NCBI GenBank assembly: GCA_964030475.1
Contig: CAXIPT010000002.1
Span: 3,969,959 to 4,033,958 of the forward strand
DNA from: Tethya wilhelma
Lineage: Eukaryota; Porifera; Demospongiae; Tethyida; Tethyidae
DNA: 64,000 bases
Direction of reading: 5' to 3'
Numbering within the stretch: the stretch's first letter is position 1; each line of letters opens with the position of its first letter. Positions 1 to 11,194 of the stretch are shown in pieces. Position numbers and translations under genes: made by a program. The notes beneath the pieces are model-generated. The model searched no databases, was not told the DNA's origin, and was given only the letters and a program-made list of their open reading frames with translations.

Positions 1-535
1 ATTTGTTGTCATGGTTGCCAAGAGGTTTTATCTCCAAGTTGCTACAAGTAAGGATGATTCGATTAGCCTTATAAAAACTAAAAGTCTAATTTTAGAGTCG
101 CAGGTTTAGCTATAGATTTTGAATATTTGGATGTATGCATGGATGCCTGAAATGCACCATAGGATGGATAGCATGTTCACTCTCAATAACTAACATATTA
201 TACTGTGACTATTAGTCTGCAAGAGTCTAACACAAAGATTTTGAAGCTTACAAGAATTCAGAGTCATATAACTGTAAGATTGCACTAGTATAATTTTATT
301 ATGTACAAATGAATTTGATGTCTGGTGCATATAATGTTCTTTGTTATACTGATATAATATTATGCTTGAGTTTTGTCAGCAGTGTGAGTATAGGTCTATG
401 CATGCATCAATAATTATTATTCACGCCCCACAAATAACTCTGAGCCCATGGATGCATGCACGATTACATGGATAGATCATTGCAGCAGCTAAAAGACATG
501 TATATATATATATGCAGCAATTATAAGTCACTTAC
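1..535. other. Non-coding flank, AT-rich
   Basis: I see no coding exon, RNA gene or recognisable repeat family in this stretch. It is AT-rich, with a short TA run near 501-512. It lies downstream of the putative minus-strand exon that ends at 536, so it would be intron or further exons of that gene. Confidence 0.4.
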
Positions 536-828
536 TTTTGAGGGGGGAAAGGTGGGTGTATGTTGGAGCATTCTCCCAATAAAGAGCTCACGTCAATATT
601 GTCCGTCAAACTAGAGACTGGAGAGAATAACCCAGCAGAGAAAATTGCTCCAAGCAGCAGAAGAAGCTCCACTTTGCAGCTGGTCTTTTGAGGACGATGC
701 TTACTTGACAAATTCCAAGACTTTGAAGTGTTCAGGGTCATTTTTGGTTGTATATGTATGGCAATTGTATATATAAGTGTCCAAGCTCCTTCCTTTGATG
801 AGAAATTGATTGCTGATGAATTGAGCAA
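536..828 (-). CDS. Possible first exon of an unrecognised secreted or membrane protein
   Basis: An open minus-strand exon starts at ATG 828 or, more likely, at the internal ATG at 741. It carries a hydrophobic signal-like stretch (VELLLLLGAIFSAGLF) followed by an SxxS segment that could be a cleavage region. The frame runs into a strong splice donor (GTAAGTG, complement of 531-535), which supports an exon rather than a chance ORF. The remaining exons would lie to the left and are outside the window or not recognisable. No family is identified; composition and length alone could still make this fortuitous. Confidence 0.35.
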
Positions 829-1415
829 CTGTTGTTCAATAATTTGACAATTGTATGTAGATAATATTATAGAAACTGCAAGCAGAAGTTCCAGTGATTT
901 GTGAATCGTATTCTGATTCGATGCTTGACTGTCTTGTTGTTATGAGAGATAGCAGGTTCCTTTCAGAGGTATTTTTCAGCTCAATGAATGATTCAGATCA
1001 CTCTTTGTGAAATTGAAGTGTGCTGTGCCTTTTATAAGCACCATCCAGCATATAAGTATAATAACTATGTATTGTATGTCAGGCTGTGTGACATTGTTCA
1101 AATACCTGCATACTAATAAGATGTTGAATGTCTGATATATTGCATTGTTACCATAGTTATACTTCTGTGATGTCATTGAAAATATTCTCGCACACAATAG
1201 AGAGCACTAACAAACATTGGCAATCCCACTGACAACAAAAAAAGTGGAAAATTTTTGTGCGCATGCGCAAAAAAATTCGGCGAACGATCTTTTCCAAACC
1301 TATATAGCTAGCGCGAGGCGACCTTTGCCACGTTTCTTGAGACATCTATGCTTGAGACTAGTCAGCTGAGCGAGAAATCTCGAGCTCAAGGCTGGTCGTG
1401 TAGCACAGCTGGATC
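829..1415. other. Intergenic/promoter interval before the CARD-like gene
   Basis: No convincing exon is seen. A perfect TGCGCATGCGCA palindrome at 1259-1270 lies about 150 bases upstream of the start codon at 1416. This is the NRF1-type element that recurs in several other gene-flanking intervals here. It also sits upstream of, and diverges from, the minus-strand exon at 536-828. Confidence 0.45.
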
Positions 1416-2597
1416 ATGGCCAAAATTACAGGAACTAAAGAGATTACACTTCACAAGGAAGAAATACCGCGCAGTGATGCCGACTCCACCCATGAACATG
1501 AGCTCACCTTTCCCAAAGCAGGTACTAAAAGTTGTTTACTAGATTGGACGTAATCAGGTGTCCCCTTCTGTACCGCGACCACAAATTGCCAAGTGTTATA
1601 ATCTAATTAGTTTTAAAGACTGTGGTCAACTCAAATCATATGCAGCAAATCATGAGTATATATTCCAGTCTCCCACCTTGTATGCACCTGAATGTTTTAA
1701 TGAGCATGTGTATGTGTTCTTTGCCACAGCCTGATTATCCATTATTTGTCTCAATATATTGTTATTTATGACAGCTGTATTAGTATTATGTGATCACCTA
1801 ATGTAATTTTTACACAATACTACCTCACAACAATGATACAATGGTTCTATGTACTTCTCTACAATAGATTATCATAATTGGCCGTTAATAGGAACAGAAC
1901 CAACCGGAAAACACGAAGCAGCTGCTGCTACTAATGCCAGCCCTTCCAGGTTCACGAAGAAGAAAGCCAAAGCTACTAAAACAGGGCGTGTTCTTTACGC
2001 CTGCCACCCTCAGTTGCGACTATCCCTCAATTTCCAAGCTATACATCCATTTTTGAGCCGCGAAAGACTCATCCCTGTGAAAAAACAGAAGCAATTTGTT
2101 CAAAATCTTCGAGACGACGCAAAAGACGATTGTCTCCATCAACTTTTGGCTTTCTCAAAGAACGTTGACAGTCCAGAAATGCTTGATAACTTTTTAGATG
2201 CATTTCAGAAGCTATCGTCTGTGAATGATCCCCTCACAAGACAAGACCAGGTTGATCGGCTATTGTTAGTTTTGAGTGAAAGTAAAGACCCGAAATGTAT
2301 AGCAAAGTTTATCCAATGTTTGAGGGATAGTTCTACTGAGAGCGATGCTCACCTTGAACTGGCTGAGAAGGTGCAGGAAGCTTGGGATAACGAACCGGAC
2401 ATAAGCCTCAGTCTACGTACGTTGTTTCTACTGTGTGTGCCTATCAACCAAAGTTTTTATAGGCTAATTCAGTGCATGGGTGGAGGTGACAATAGAGTAC
2501 GGCTAAGGGTCAATGGCAAGCAATCTAGTTGCATGTCCTTAAGTGTGTGGCACTCGACCATTATCAAATGTCTCCAATTAAGAGTCATGCAACTATG

Positions 2598-2656
<59 letters not shown>

Positions 2657-2668
2657 NATGTGTGTGTA

Positions 2669-2738
<70 letters not shown>

Positions 2739-4291
2739 TGTGCCTATTAGTGTGGTTGATATAGTACTCTTATAGTGGTTGCATGGTGTGATGTTAGATA
2801 ACATCTCAAGGAAGTATGCATTACATATATCTACTATGCTTCAATGTACATATCGATCTATTGTGTAGTAATAACTGCCGTTACATATGTGGTTAATTTT
2901 TTTTCCCCAGAAATAAGCGATGTGTATGATCCTACTTCTGCCCAAGTTACCTTCAATGCAAAGTACAACTCAGCCATTGAAAGTATGTTGTGTAGTCATG
3001 GTAACAATGAACACATGCACATATGCTTTTATAATCCTAGCTATGATAGCGAGTTCCGTAAGTTTTTTTAAGCTGAGGATTATTATTATTATTATGCTTG
3101 CACAGTTATTATAGCTGAGTCTAAACAGTACGTATACTATGTGAATCCTAATAGTCAGGTTTTAGACCGGTTTACTCGATAAAATCTAGTATTAAATTTT
3201 GCATTGCGTGACATTAATTAGTTGTTGTCAGTCAAGTCGTCAGTTGTAAGTCAGGCTAAAACCTGACTATTGTGTTCATTTCTATTCCTTTATTTGTACC
3301 CATAGAACTTCGAGCTACTTTTTCCGTCAAGCTATGTTTCTGTTTGGGAGTTGTAATTCTTCTCGTACTCTTAGGAGTCGTTGCCACGGCGATTGTGTCC
3401 CAATTTCCAACCATTTCCACACCACCACTACCCTTTATCCCAGTTGTAGCACACGGCACTGACATTGCTGAGGTAAATCTCATGACGAATCTTGATTTGA
3501 TCTTAACAATGCAAGTAATGCTTGGAGAATATTCACTTTCTTCTCAAGGTGATTGTTCTGGTTCTGCACTACATGTGTATCATGGAATAGAGTGTCCAAA
3601 TGTTAATACTACTTCTAGATTTATATCCAGTGAAATATCGGAATTTGGCCTCAAAAATTTTCGCTTCACACCACAATTGCTGTATTTACTTCCTGGCTCG
3701 GAAATCAATGTGTCCTTCAACAGTGATGTTGATAGAGATGATTTCATTAGTGTTGTTTTTGGGTTGGAAGCATTTCATAAATGTGACATGGGTCTTTGTT
3801 CTTGTGATAGGTTGCCTCAATTATTTCCTTCAAACAACTTCCACTGCTTTAAGGTAGCTGAACACTTTAACGAACCAATTGTATTACCAGTGAACTTTTC
3901 TGATTACTATTCCCTGTTCAATATGAACAATGATTTTTTCGGAGTGATATACTCGGTTAACATAGTAGAATATGACTTGAGTCCATCTGTGGTTGATGGA
4001 TTGGTAATGGATACGTATCGAACTCCTTCTCAAGTGAATCGCAGTATCCCTCTTAACGACAGGTGGGACTTTGATTCCCCCTCCTGTATTCTCTTTCAAT
4101 CAAATTGCTCCTTCAATGCGACTCCTGCTTATGCAAACTTGACTGTCACAAGCTTGGAGCGAAGAATGGACATTATTCTATTTCCTGGTCTTTTTCTAAT
4201 CACAGCTCTACTAGTTTTTTGTTTCATTGCTATTAGCACATGTGTAGCTGGTCAGGTGAGAATCAGGAGAAGGGCCAGAAACAACGAATAG
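1416..4291 (+). CDS. CARD-like (death-fold) two-pass membrane protein, 4 exons
   Basis: Exons 1416-1521, 1868-2416, 2911-2982 and 3306-4291 join with matching phases at all three junctions and give 570 residues ending at a TAG. The start is the ATG at 1416, because only this frame has the phase needed by exon 2. Residues about 60-100 are basic and low complexity. About 110-207 is a helical death-fold region most like a CARD, with features such as DQVDRLLLVL and CIAKFIQCLRD. A membrane segment lies near 250-272. Then comes an ectodomain of about 260 residues with several Cys and NxS/T sites, a second membrane segment near 532-558 and a short RIRRRAR tail. Both ends would face the cytosol. The CARD call rests on pattern recognition. 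Introns hold a microsatellite with an N (2657) and an inverted repeat (3150-3271). Confidence 0.75.
2604..2736. repeat. (GT)n-(GA)n microsatellite with single N at 2657
   Basis: A long TG run passes through one ambiguous base (2657) into a GA run. It lies in the second intron of the CARD-like gene. Flanking sequence is not duplicated here, so the N probably marks an unresolved repeat length. Confidence 0.95.
3150..3271. repeat. Short inverted-repeat element (MITE-like) in intron
   Basis: The left end AATAGTCAGGTTTTAG (from 3150) is mirrored at 3256-3271 as CTAAAACCTGACTATT. The 120 bp element has no ORF and sits between exons 3 and 4 of the CARD-like gene. Confidence 0.7.
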
Positions 4292-5191
4292 GATCAACTC
4301 ATTTTGTATTACTATCTATCTACACATGACTATTTGTTTTCGTATCAAGAGGGTGTTAATACAATATTATGCCGTACTTATTCATGAAATTTGACTTTTT
4401 AGGAACTATAATATTTTGTATTCATAATAATTGATTCAAACTGACTTAAAATATACTCCCTACCCCCACCAACCATGCATATTATATTGGTGATTATAAT
4501 TATGTATTCGCGTCTGTGTACATCTGTTTTATTGCCACATTACTCAATATTCTCTGTGTGTGTTTAAATCCAATTAGCACCCTGAAGCTCTAGGGTGTGT
4601 AAGTGGTATGTATTGACAATCTGTTGTTGGTTTGTTGTAAATTAGATTGTGTGCTCCACAATAATGAATTTTATTGTTTTTTTCTCTCTTAGACTATATC
4701 ACTTTTAAATCCTTTTCTTTATGTTTGTTCCACATAGTCTGCTAATTGCAATGCTAATCACATAATATAAAGTTTCTAGCTATTAATGCTGAGAATTAAC
4801 TGTTATGACCTGGTATATTATGTGAGGTTCTGTTTGATATTCATTTTCAGATGCAGGTTTCATGCAAATGCGTGACTTAACCCTGCTTGTACTGCGTACA
4901 GTGTATGAGTTTTAATAACCACGATATTAAATAACTTTAATTCGTTGTTTTAAGCATCCCACATTGTTTACTACGTAATACCACTACAATAGGCCTTTCT
5001 TCAACCATTGCGCGGGCCGTCACCGCGTGACCGGTCGAACGGCGGCTGGCCCTGCTAACACGAATTAGCGTGCAGACGAGCAGTATTCGCTGCGTACTGA
5101 AAGACGTACGCGAAGAGATAGTGTAATACAAACTTGCTCTATTGCACGCACTGCAGCAAGGTACTGCTTAGGCGATACTAGAGTTGCAAAC
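4292..5191. other. Intergenic interval between the CARD-like gene and the CUB cluster
   Basis: The interval is AT-rich 3' flank, followed from about 4990 by a GC-richer stretch with CG dinucleotides just upstream of the signal-peptide exon at 5192. The latter is likely the promoter of the first CUB gene. No exon recognised. Confidence 0.4.
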
Positions 5192-8100
5192 ATGAAGACG
5201 CTGGGGATTCTTTTGTGTCTTACTTTAGCGCCAATGTGCACGATGGCTAGGTTCTCCGCATGCGAAAGTGCCGGTGCCAGACTTCCACAACCAGGAATAA
5301 GGTATGCATTATCATTATTTTCAAGTTAATAGTAAGGCATCACGTCCTATTTATGCATCCATGCACTCAGTTATGTGTGCTTTTGATCACTGAGACTGAG
5401 AAGTGCATGATGTAAGTTTTTACTTTTTTTCTTTCTGCAGTGGTTACCATGCATATAACTTTGAAGTAGAGGTGGGTAATCCATGTAGTTCTGTGGATCT
5501 AGCATGCAATGGAACTGTATCAGATGGAAATTTAAGAGGAAGAACTTGGTTTATCGACGATGTCAAGAAATTTGATGGTATGTTCAAAAGCATATAATAT
5601 TAAGTTATGAATAACATTTATCTAACAAATTTGATATGCTAACTCAATCAAGCCCTGTCATTTCAGTCTCTCATTTCTATAAATAATAGAGCCTATATAC
5701 TAGTACTGGTATATCAGATGTTCAGACTCCATTTGCATGTGGCAAAGTATTTCAAAGTACTTATAGACTGTATACTTGCATGATAAAGAGCATCGGGGAG
5801 AACAAGCGCTTTCCAATGGTGCTTGAAATTTTGAAATTGGTTGCATATTATTCAAGTTTTTCTATCAGCATTCTCAAACCAGATGGACTTTTTTTTAGTC
5901 AGTATTATGGCCATATATTGACTGCAATGCTATAGTACATATTGCGGCGCCAGCTTATAGCTCCTTCACAAAAAGTGCTCTCTGCATGAGCTATTGTTTT
6001 ATAATGATCTGTATACATGCACTGTATGCATGTGCATCCATATAGTTCAAGTGCAGAGGAGATTCCCAGGGTAAACGGGTCAAGTTACTAGTATCACGTG
6101 CGCCATATATAATGTATTGATGATCAAGTTAACCATGCATTGCACCCTAGCTTACATGTCTGAAAACAACCTATACAATTTCTACCATCTTTTTGCTTGT
6201 TTTAAACTATCATGCCCTTCAAAAGATTCGTCCAGAGACGGCAAACGCATGACCTTAAGGTTCCAGGATACCGTTTTGTATTTAATTAAACGAAACGAAA
6301 TTTTTTTGGCAAAATCAGTATCAGTTTAATTCACAATGATGGAGATAAATATAAAGATGACGGCAAACCTAGCCATAGATAAGGCAGTTCATCTTTGTTT
6401 TAGTAATTTCAGAGCTTGTTTTTTATACTGACTAGGGACTGGCGAAGAGTTTTTGTGGAATACTGCTTTGGAAAATGAACAAAACACTCGTACAGTAAGC
6501 AGATCCAATCTCAGTGTGAGTCGGGAATCAACAAACCTCACTATATTTCCCAAGCAAGTAAGCATTTTTTTAAAAGTTCTTCGCTAGACCCTCACAATTA
6601 CAGTTGTATTTCTGCGTGTCTGCTTTGATTCACTCCACTAAGCCTACTGTTGGCAGGTATTTGACGTCAAAAAATGGCTAAATTTTGTGCTCTTCGCTTT
6701 AGTTAGCTAAACTTGTACCAACAACCAAATTCAGCCTAGAGTATAGCATAAATTATAGCTGATCTAGCAGTGTATAAAATCCCAGCACTAGCTGTGCAGT
6801 GAGCAATTTTTGCTAAATACTGAATAATGTGGTCTTGCAATTATTTTGCCCGTATCCCGAAACCTTAAACCTTTATCTTGTTCTAGCCAGTCTAGTCATA
6901 CTCCGAAGACATTTGAGGCTTTTTAACGTCTTAACTTTGTCGTCTATATAAGCGCTTCCAAGACTGCAGCAACAGCAGACAGCTATTAGGGGGCGAGTAG
7001 AAACCAACTCGGTTGTAGAAAGGAATGCAATTAATGATGAATTAAGCTGACCTTTTGACCCTGCAGAATTAACCTCCTCTGCATGGTTCAAGTGTACAGT
7101 GTCATACTTATTTATTTTATTATATATTATTTATTTTATTATTTATTTATTTTAACGTATTATATATTATTTATTTTATTATTTATTTATTTTTAACGTA
7201 TGTAGGAGTTGGGTACGACAATCAGTTCCTTCAACTTTACAATGTTGAATGCCCAGAGGGCACTATTCTTCATCTCTACCTGCAAGACCTTAACACTGAA
7301 TTTGCTGGCCCATGTACAGCGTAAGTTTGATTTTGTACTGCGTAAGTGTGATTTTGTACTGCGTAAGTTTGATTTTCTTGCTTTTTAAATTAATTAATTT
7401 TAAGTATAGTGTGAAAGAAACTTCTTGCAAGCATGCATCAGAAACTAAGTATAAGGGTAACGATAACAGTATAACTTAAGTATAAGTATAAGTATATAAT
7501 TCTCAGTATCTCCAGAGACACAATTCATGATTGTCCTGCCAATTCTTACTTCTGTATTAGCTCAGTATATTTGTTTATTATACTGTCTATATACTTCTTA
7601 TGGATGCAGTGGGGATTTTGTGCGAGTCTCAGCAGATGACCTTGATGAACAGCTATTTTGTGGGAACAGATCTGATGTTGATATGGACTCTCCCCTTGCA
7701 GGTATAATAATCATGCAACCATGATGATACAATCTATATGCTATGCATGCATATACATGCCTATTAGCTTGCAGAGTGGTATATAACAGCTATGATATAT
7801 ACATAGTTTTAATCCTTGGTGTGTGATATGCACCAACGGTTATTGAGGCAAGCCTGAGCTAGCTCTATCAATTGGAACGTTGAAACACTAATTGAAGAAC
7901 CATCATGATAGAGGAAATCGCAAAAATTTAAACACCTATACCACGCATGCATGTACAAAGACTTATGGTATTTCCATTTACATGAAGGGACGATGTGAGA
8001 TTGAATGTGAAAAGAAACTTGAGCTAGGCCAAACTGCATTGAGACTCAAATTGAGCCATGATGACTCATAAAAATTAGTACTAACTCTCCCAGAACTCCC

Positions 8101-10029
8101 TGGACATAGTTGAAGCCTCAAGTGTCCTATATATGTCCCACCCAGAAATCCAAATTTGCCTAAAATTCAAAGAATTCAGTTTTTATGGTTAATTTACACT
8201 ATATATAAATAAAAAAATGGGGGAAAAAGAAATTGCATTTTAGTGGAAAAGGCAGCGTGTGTGCATGTGTGTATGTGTGTCAGCATGCGTCCATGCATGA
8301 TCGTGATTTTAATCTGGTAATTTTAACAGGACTAGGAACAATCATTGCCAATGGATCAGCGCAGGTGGAATTTTGCAGTAACACAAACAACGATATGGTA
8401 AAATAATAGTAAATGTCTACAATCGTAAATCGTCCTCATTCCCAAACTATCTTCCCACCAATATTAAGATACGCATACATGCATGCAAGAAGCGATTATG
8501 AGAGTTTGGTATGCACAATAATGATTAAGGAATAGCCTGGAAAGAAGGCTGTGCAATCTTGCAATTATAATAATTCTTGGCATTATGCATCCATATGGCA
8601 TTAATTTATTAGAATCAAAATGGTTTTGTTCTGAGGGCCAGCTGCTTCGAGTTGGACAAATGGAGGTTGCCCGGGTGCACAGACTTTGCGGAGACTCTTC
8701 GTTGGGACCCTGAATTTATTACGGATCGTCTTGATTCAGATCGACAGTTTGTCAAGGTTTACAATGTCGTATTGCATGTGATGTACATATTATAGTAATG
8801 TAAAAAGGTTACCACAAGGTAGTTTAATTGCTTACCATACCATATATGTCAAATTGTGTGCATGACAACTGTACACTCTTGATGACAACCCCTTACTTAA
8901 CAACTTTCCCTGGAGAGGGAGGGGGGGTTGTGGACTGTGAACTGAGACAGTGAAATCTGTTAAAATTTTCCGCCGTGATAATTTCCTGCTAATACTGCAT
9001 GTGCATCATATTCGTAGCAAAATTGCATGCTAGTTTTAATAATACTACATGTAATTTAAAATAACTGTCCTGCAAATTAATGATACTGATAGTTAATATC
9101 TGTTATTATGTGCATTATATTACCTTGTCTTTAGCCTGAAAGAATACCGCGCCCCCATAAGCGCAGTGCTGGGAGAAGAGCAAGAGTAGAAGCTATGTTG
9201 AAGAAAGCTCGAAGCAAAAGATTCAATTCTTTTGAAGTGATTGACCTTGGAAGATTTGATAATGTAACCTATAGGGACAGTTTCAGTATAATAACTATGT
9301 GCCTAGTGCATGGTGAGACAGTGAATAATGGTAAATAGAATGTGTACATAGTGACGCAATTGGTTATTGCGATCCAATAATGATTGAATCAAACCAGGTT
9401 GGCCCAGGTTCAGACATGTATTCAGAATGTTTACAGTAAAACTGTATATAATTTATTTTATTATTGCTTAATGCATGCACATGCTATTATTTCATGTACA
9501 GTTCCTACCAGACCCTCGAATACAGAACATTGTCAATAGGATTTATGAGTATCTGTACGAATGTTACGTCAGACCATATCCAATTATCGTCGATGATCTG
9601 GCTGGTAGACCTAGAGTTTTCCCTCTACCAGGTATGGCTTGAATAATTATAACAGGTTGTCAATAAGATCCGGAAAATTCTCAATCTGGTTTTGGATCTT
9701 CAAATATGACACTGTACTTTAAAATGTATAAATTATGTGCATATCATTATAATGTGCTCATTAATATTCTAAAATCCAGACTCAGATTTTTTTGGATCTT
9801 ATTTTATTGAGATTGTGTTCTCTATTATTTCAGGTGATGATTCACCATTTCTTAATGGAAATATACGGCCTTCTTTTGGCAATGGATGGGTACAGGAAGA
9901 TATTCAAGGTGGCGCTTGTCGAAGAGTAGTCCGGACAGATAGTACGTGTATAACCTTTTCTTATGCATTGATTCCTATTGTTGTACGCTTGACTGTTATA
10001 ATCATGAATAAAATATTATTACTTGTCAT

Positions 10030-10081
<52 letters not shown>

Positions 10082-10216
10082 GCTCCAGCCAAACGCTCCA
10101 AGTTTGATCAAAATATAGTAGAATTCTGCCATTACTTCTACAATGCATGTGATTTAGCTCTTCGCACAGCCTGTGAAGAAGTACTTCGCGCTGATCCTAT
10201 AAATTTTGGAAAGTAG
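5192..10216 (+). CDS. Secreted CUB-domain protein 1 (first member of the tandem family)
   Basis: The start ATG at 5192 opens a signal peptide (MKTLGILLCLTLAPMCTMA). Exons seen are 5192-5301, 5441-5577, 6436-6557, 7206-7320, 7610-7701, 8330-8397, 8613-8756, 9135-9312, 9502-9631, 9834-9941 and 10080-10216 (TAG). Exons 4-7 encode a CUB-type domain, with hallmarks GDFVRVS, LFCGNRS and NGFVLRASC. Exon 8 has polybasic furin-type sites (PHKRS, RSKR). The last exons are a Cys-containing module ending in NFGK. Two junctions do not join in phase as written (6557 to 7206 and 9312 to 9502), so an exon is missed or the assembly is wrong there. It is homologous to the genes at 11195, 17721 and 20139. Function unknown; secreted and probably proteolytically processed. 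Confidence 0.65.
5805..5895. repeat. Dispersed repeat copy (CTCAAACCAGATGGAC family)
   Basis: This intron segment contains GAAATTTTGAAATTGGTT and ends in CATTCTCAAACCAGATGGAC. The same pair of motifs recurs near 14290-14450, 23900-24010, 25670-25760 and 56015-56290 in both orientations, which marks a dispersed non-coding repeat. Confidence 0.7.
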
Positions 10217-11194
10217 CCTCAAACTTTTGTTTGGCAGAAACTTCAAGTATAGCTAGTATACACTGGATATTATTGTATTATGGTTTTGGACATACACTGT
10301 CTTTGTGTTAGTTGACTTGTTTCCTTTGGTATGCATAATCACTCAGCATTAATTGTTTACATGACATTACTAAGTCTTATGTAGTAGTTCATGGACAATA
10401 ATTTTAGGGTCATATTTCATAGCTTCTGAGTGCCGGGCTGTGATTTTGGTGGAGAAATACCTCATGAGATTTATCTACCATTCGTATAACAATTGTCATT
10501 TCAGTTTAGCTATTTACATGATTTGTGGTTTTATTGTTGCACGCAATATGCAATATTGTGCTCTGTTATAATTAATTTTGATATTTCTTTTTTTGTTATA
10601 GTATCCCTTGACTGCACATAATGCTTTCTGCGCATGCTCTTTGGCGCATGGCGGGAATTACGACAAGTCACGCGTATAGCCAGAGTAGCTGGCCTCGTCC
10701 CCAAGCCCCTCCCTCCTTGAAAAATATAAGGAGGGCCGGGTTTTCAACTGGAGGGGGGGAGGGGGGCTGGGGACGAGGCTAGCTATAGCCGGAGTATATT
10801 TTCTATGCGTATATATACCTGGTGTGTCAGAATATCGAATGCAATCTTGTGGCCGGCTTATATACCACGTCTGTAGTAACTGTGTAAACTGTGCATGGAT
10901 GCACTACTACTGCAACAGGTGGTCGCTATAGCCACAATCTCTTTGAACATGTATGGTAGTGGTTTGTTTGAGCATTGTGCTTCAAAGTTACACACATAAC
11001 TGAGCCTCAGTGCCTGCTGTTAGCCAACTGAGAGTGGTTCCAAACAGCTAGCCTGCTTCGCGAATTAAGTGCTGTACAGAGAACTACTCTACCAGACCAA
11101 GTTGTTGAGGGTAGCACTAAGACTAGGATTGGTTACGTACTGAGCTATCTGTATACGCGCCGTGCGAGTGACTGAGGTACAACGACCGTGAACG
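10217..11194. other. Intergenic interval containing a palindromic element
   Basis: This is the 3' flank of CUB gene 1 and the 5' flank of CUB gene 2. It holds the palindromic MITE at 10688-10783. A TGCGCATGCTC motif near 10630 resembles the NRF1-like palindromes elsewhere. No exon is recognised. Confidence 0.45.
10688..10783. repeat. Palindromic MITE, CCTCGTCCCCA family
   Basis: The left arm, from GCCTCGTCCCCAAGCCCCTC, is matched near the right end by its complement ending GGGGACGAGGCTAGC. Related hairpins with the same ends lie at 44378-44457 and 42591-42687, with shorter ones at 38496-38515 and 59428-59490. No ORF. Confidence 0.75.

Noticed and set aside
2529..2804. Several ORFs over GT/GA microsatellites (here and at 16157, 41176, 43274, 54051, 59114)
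   Set aside because: They encode only CVCV, HTHT, RERE or SLSL repeats. Low-complexity shadows of dinucleotide repeats.
6117..6329. 70-residue plus-strand ORF in an intron of CUB gene 1
   Set aside because: No signal, domain or splice support; it lies between in-phase exons 5441-5577 and 6436-6557.
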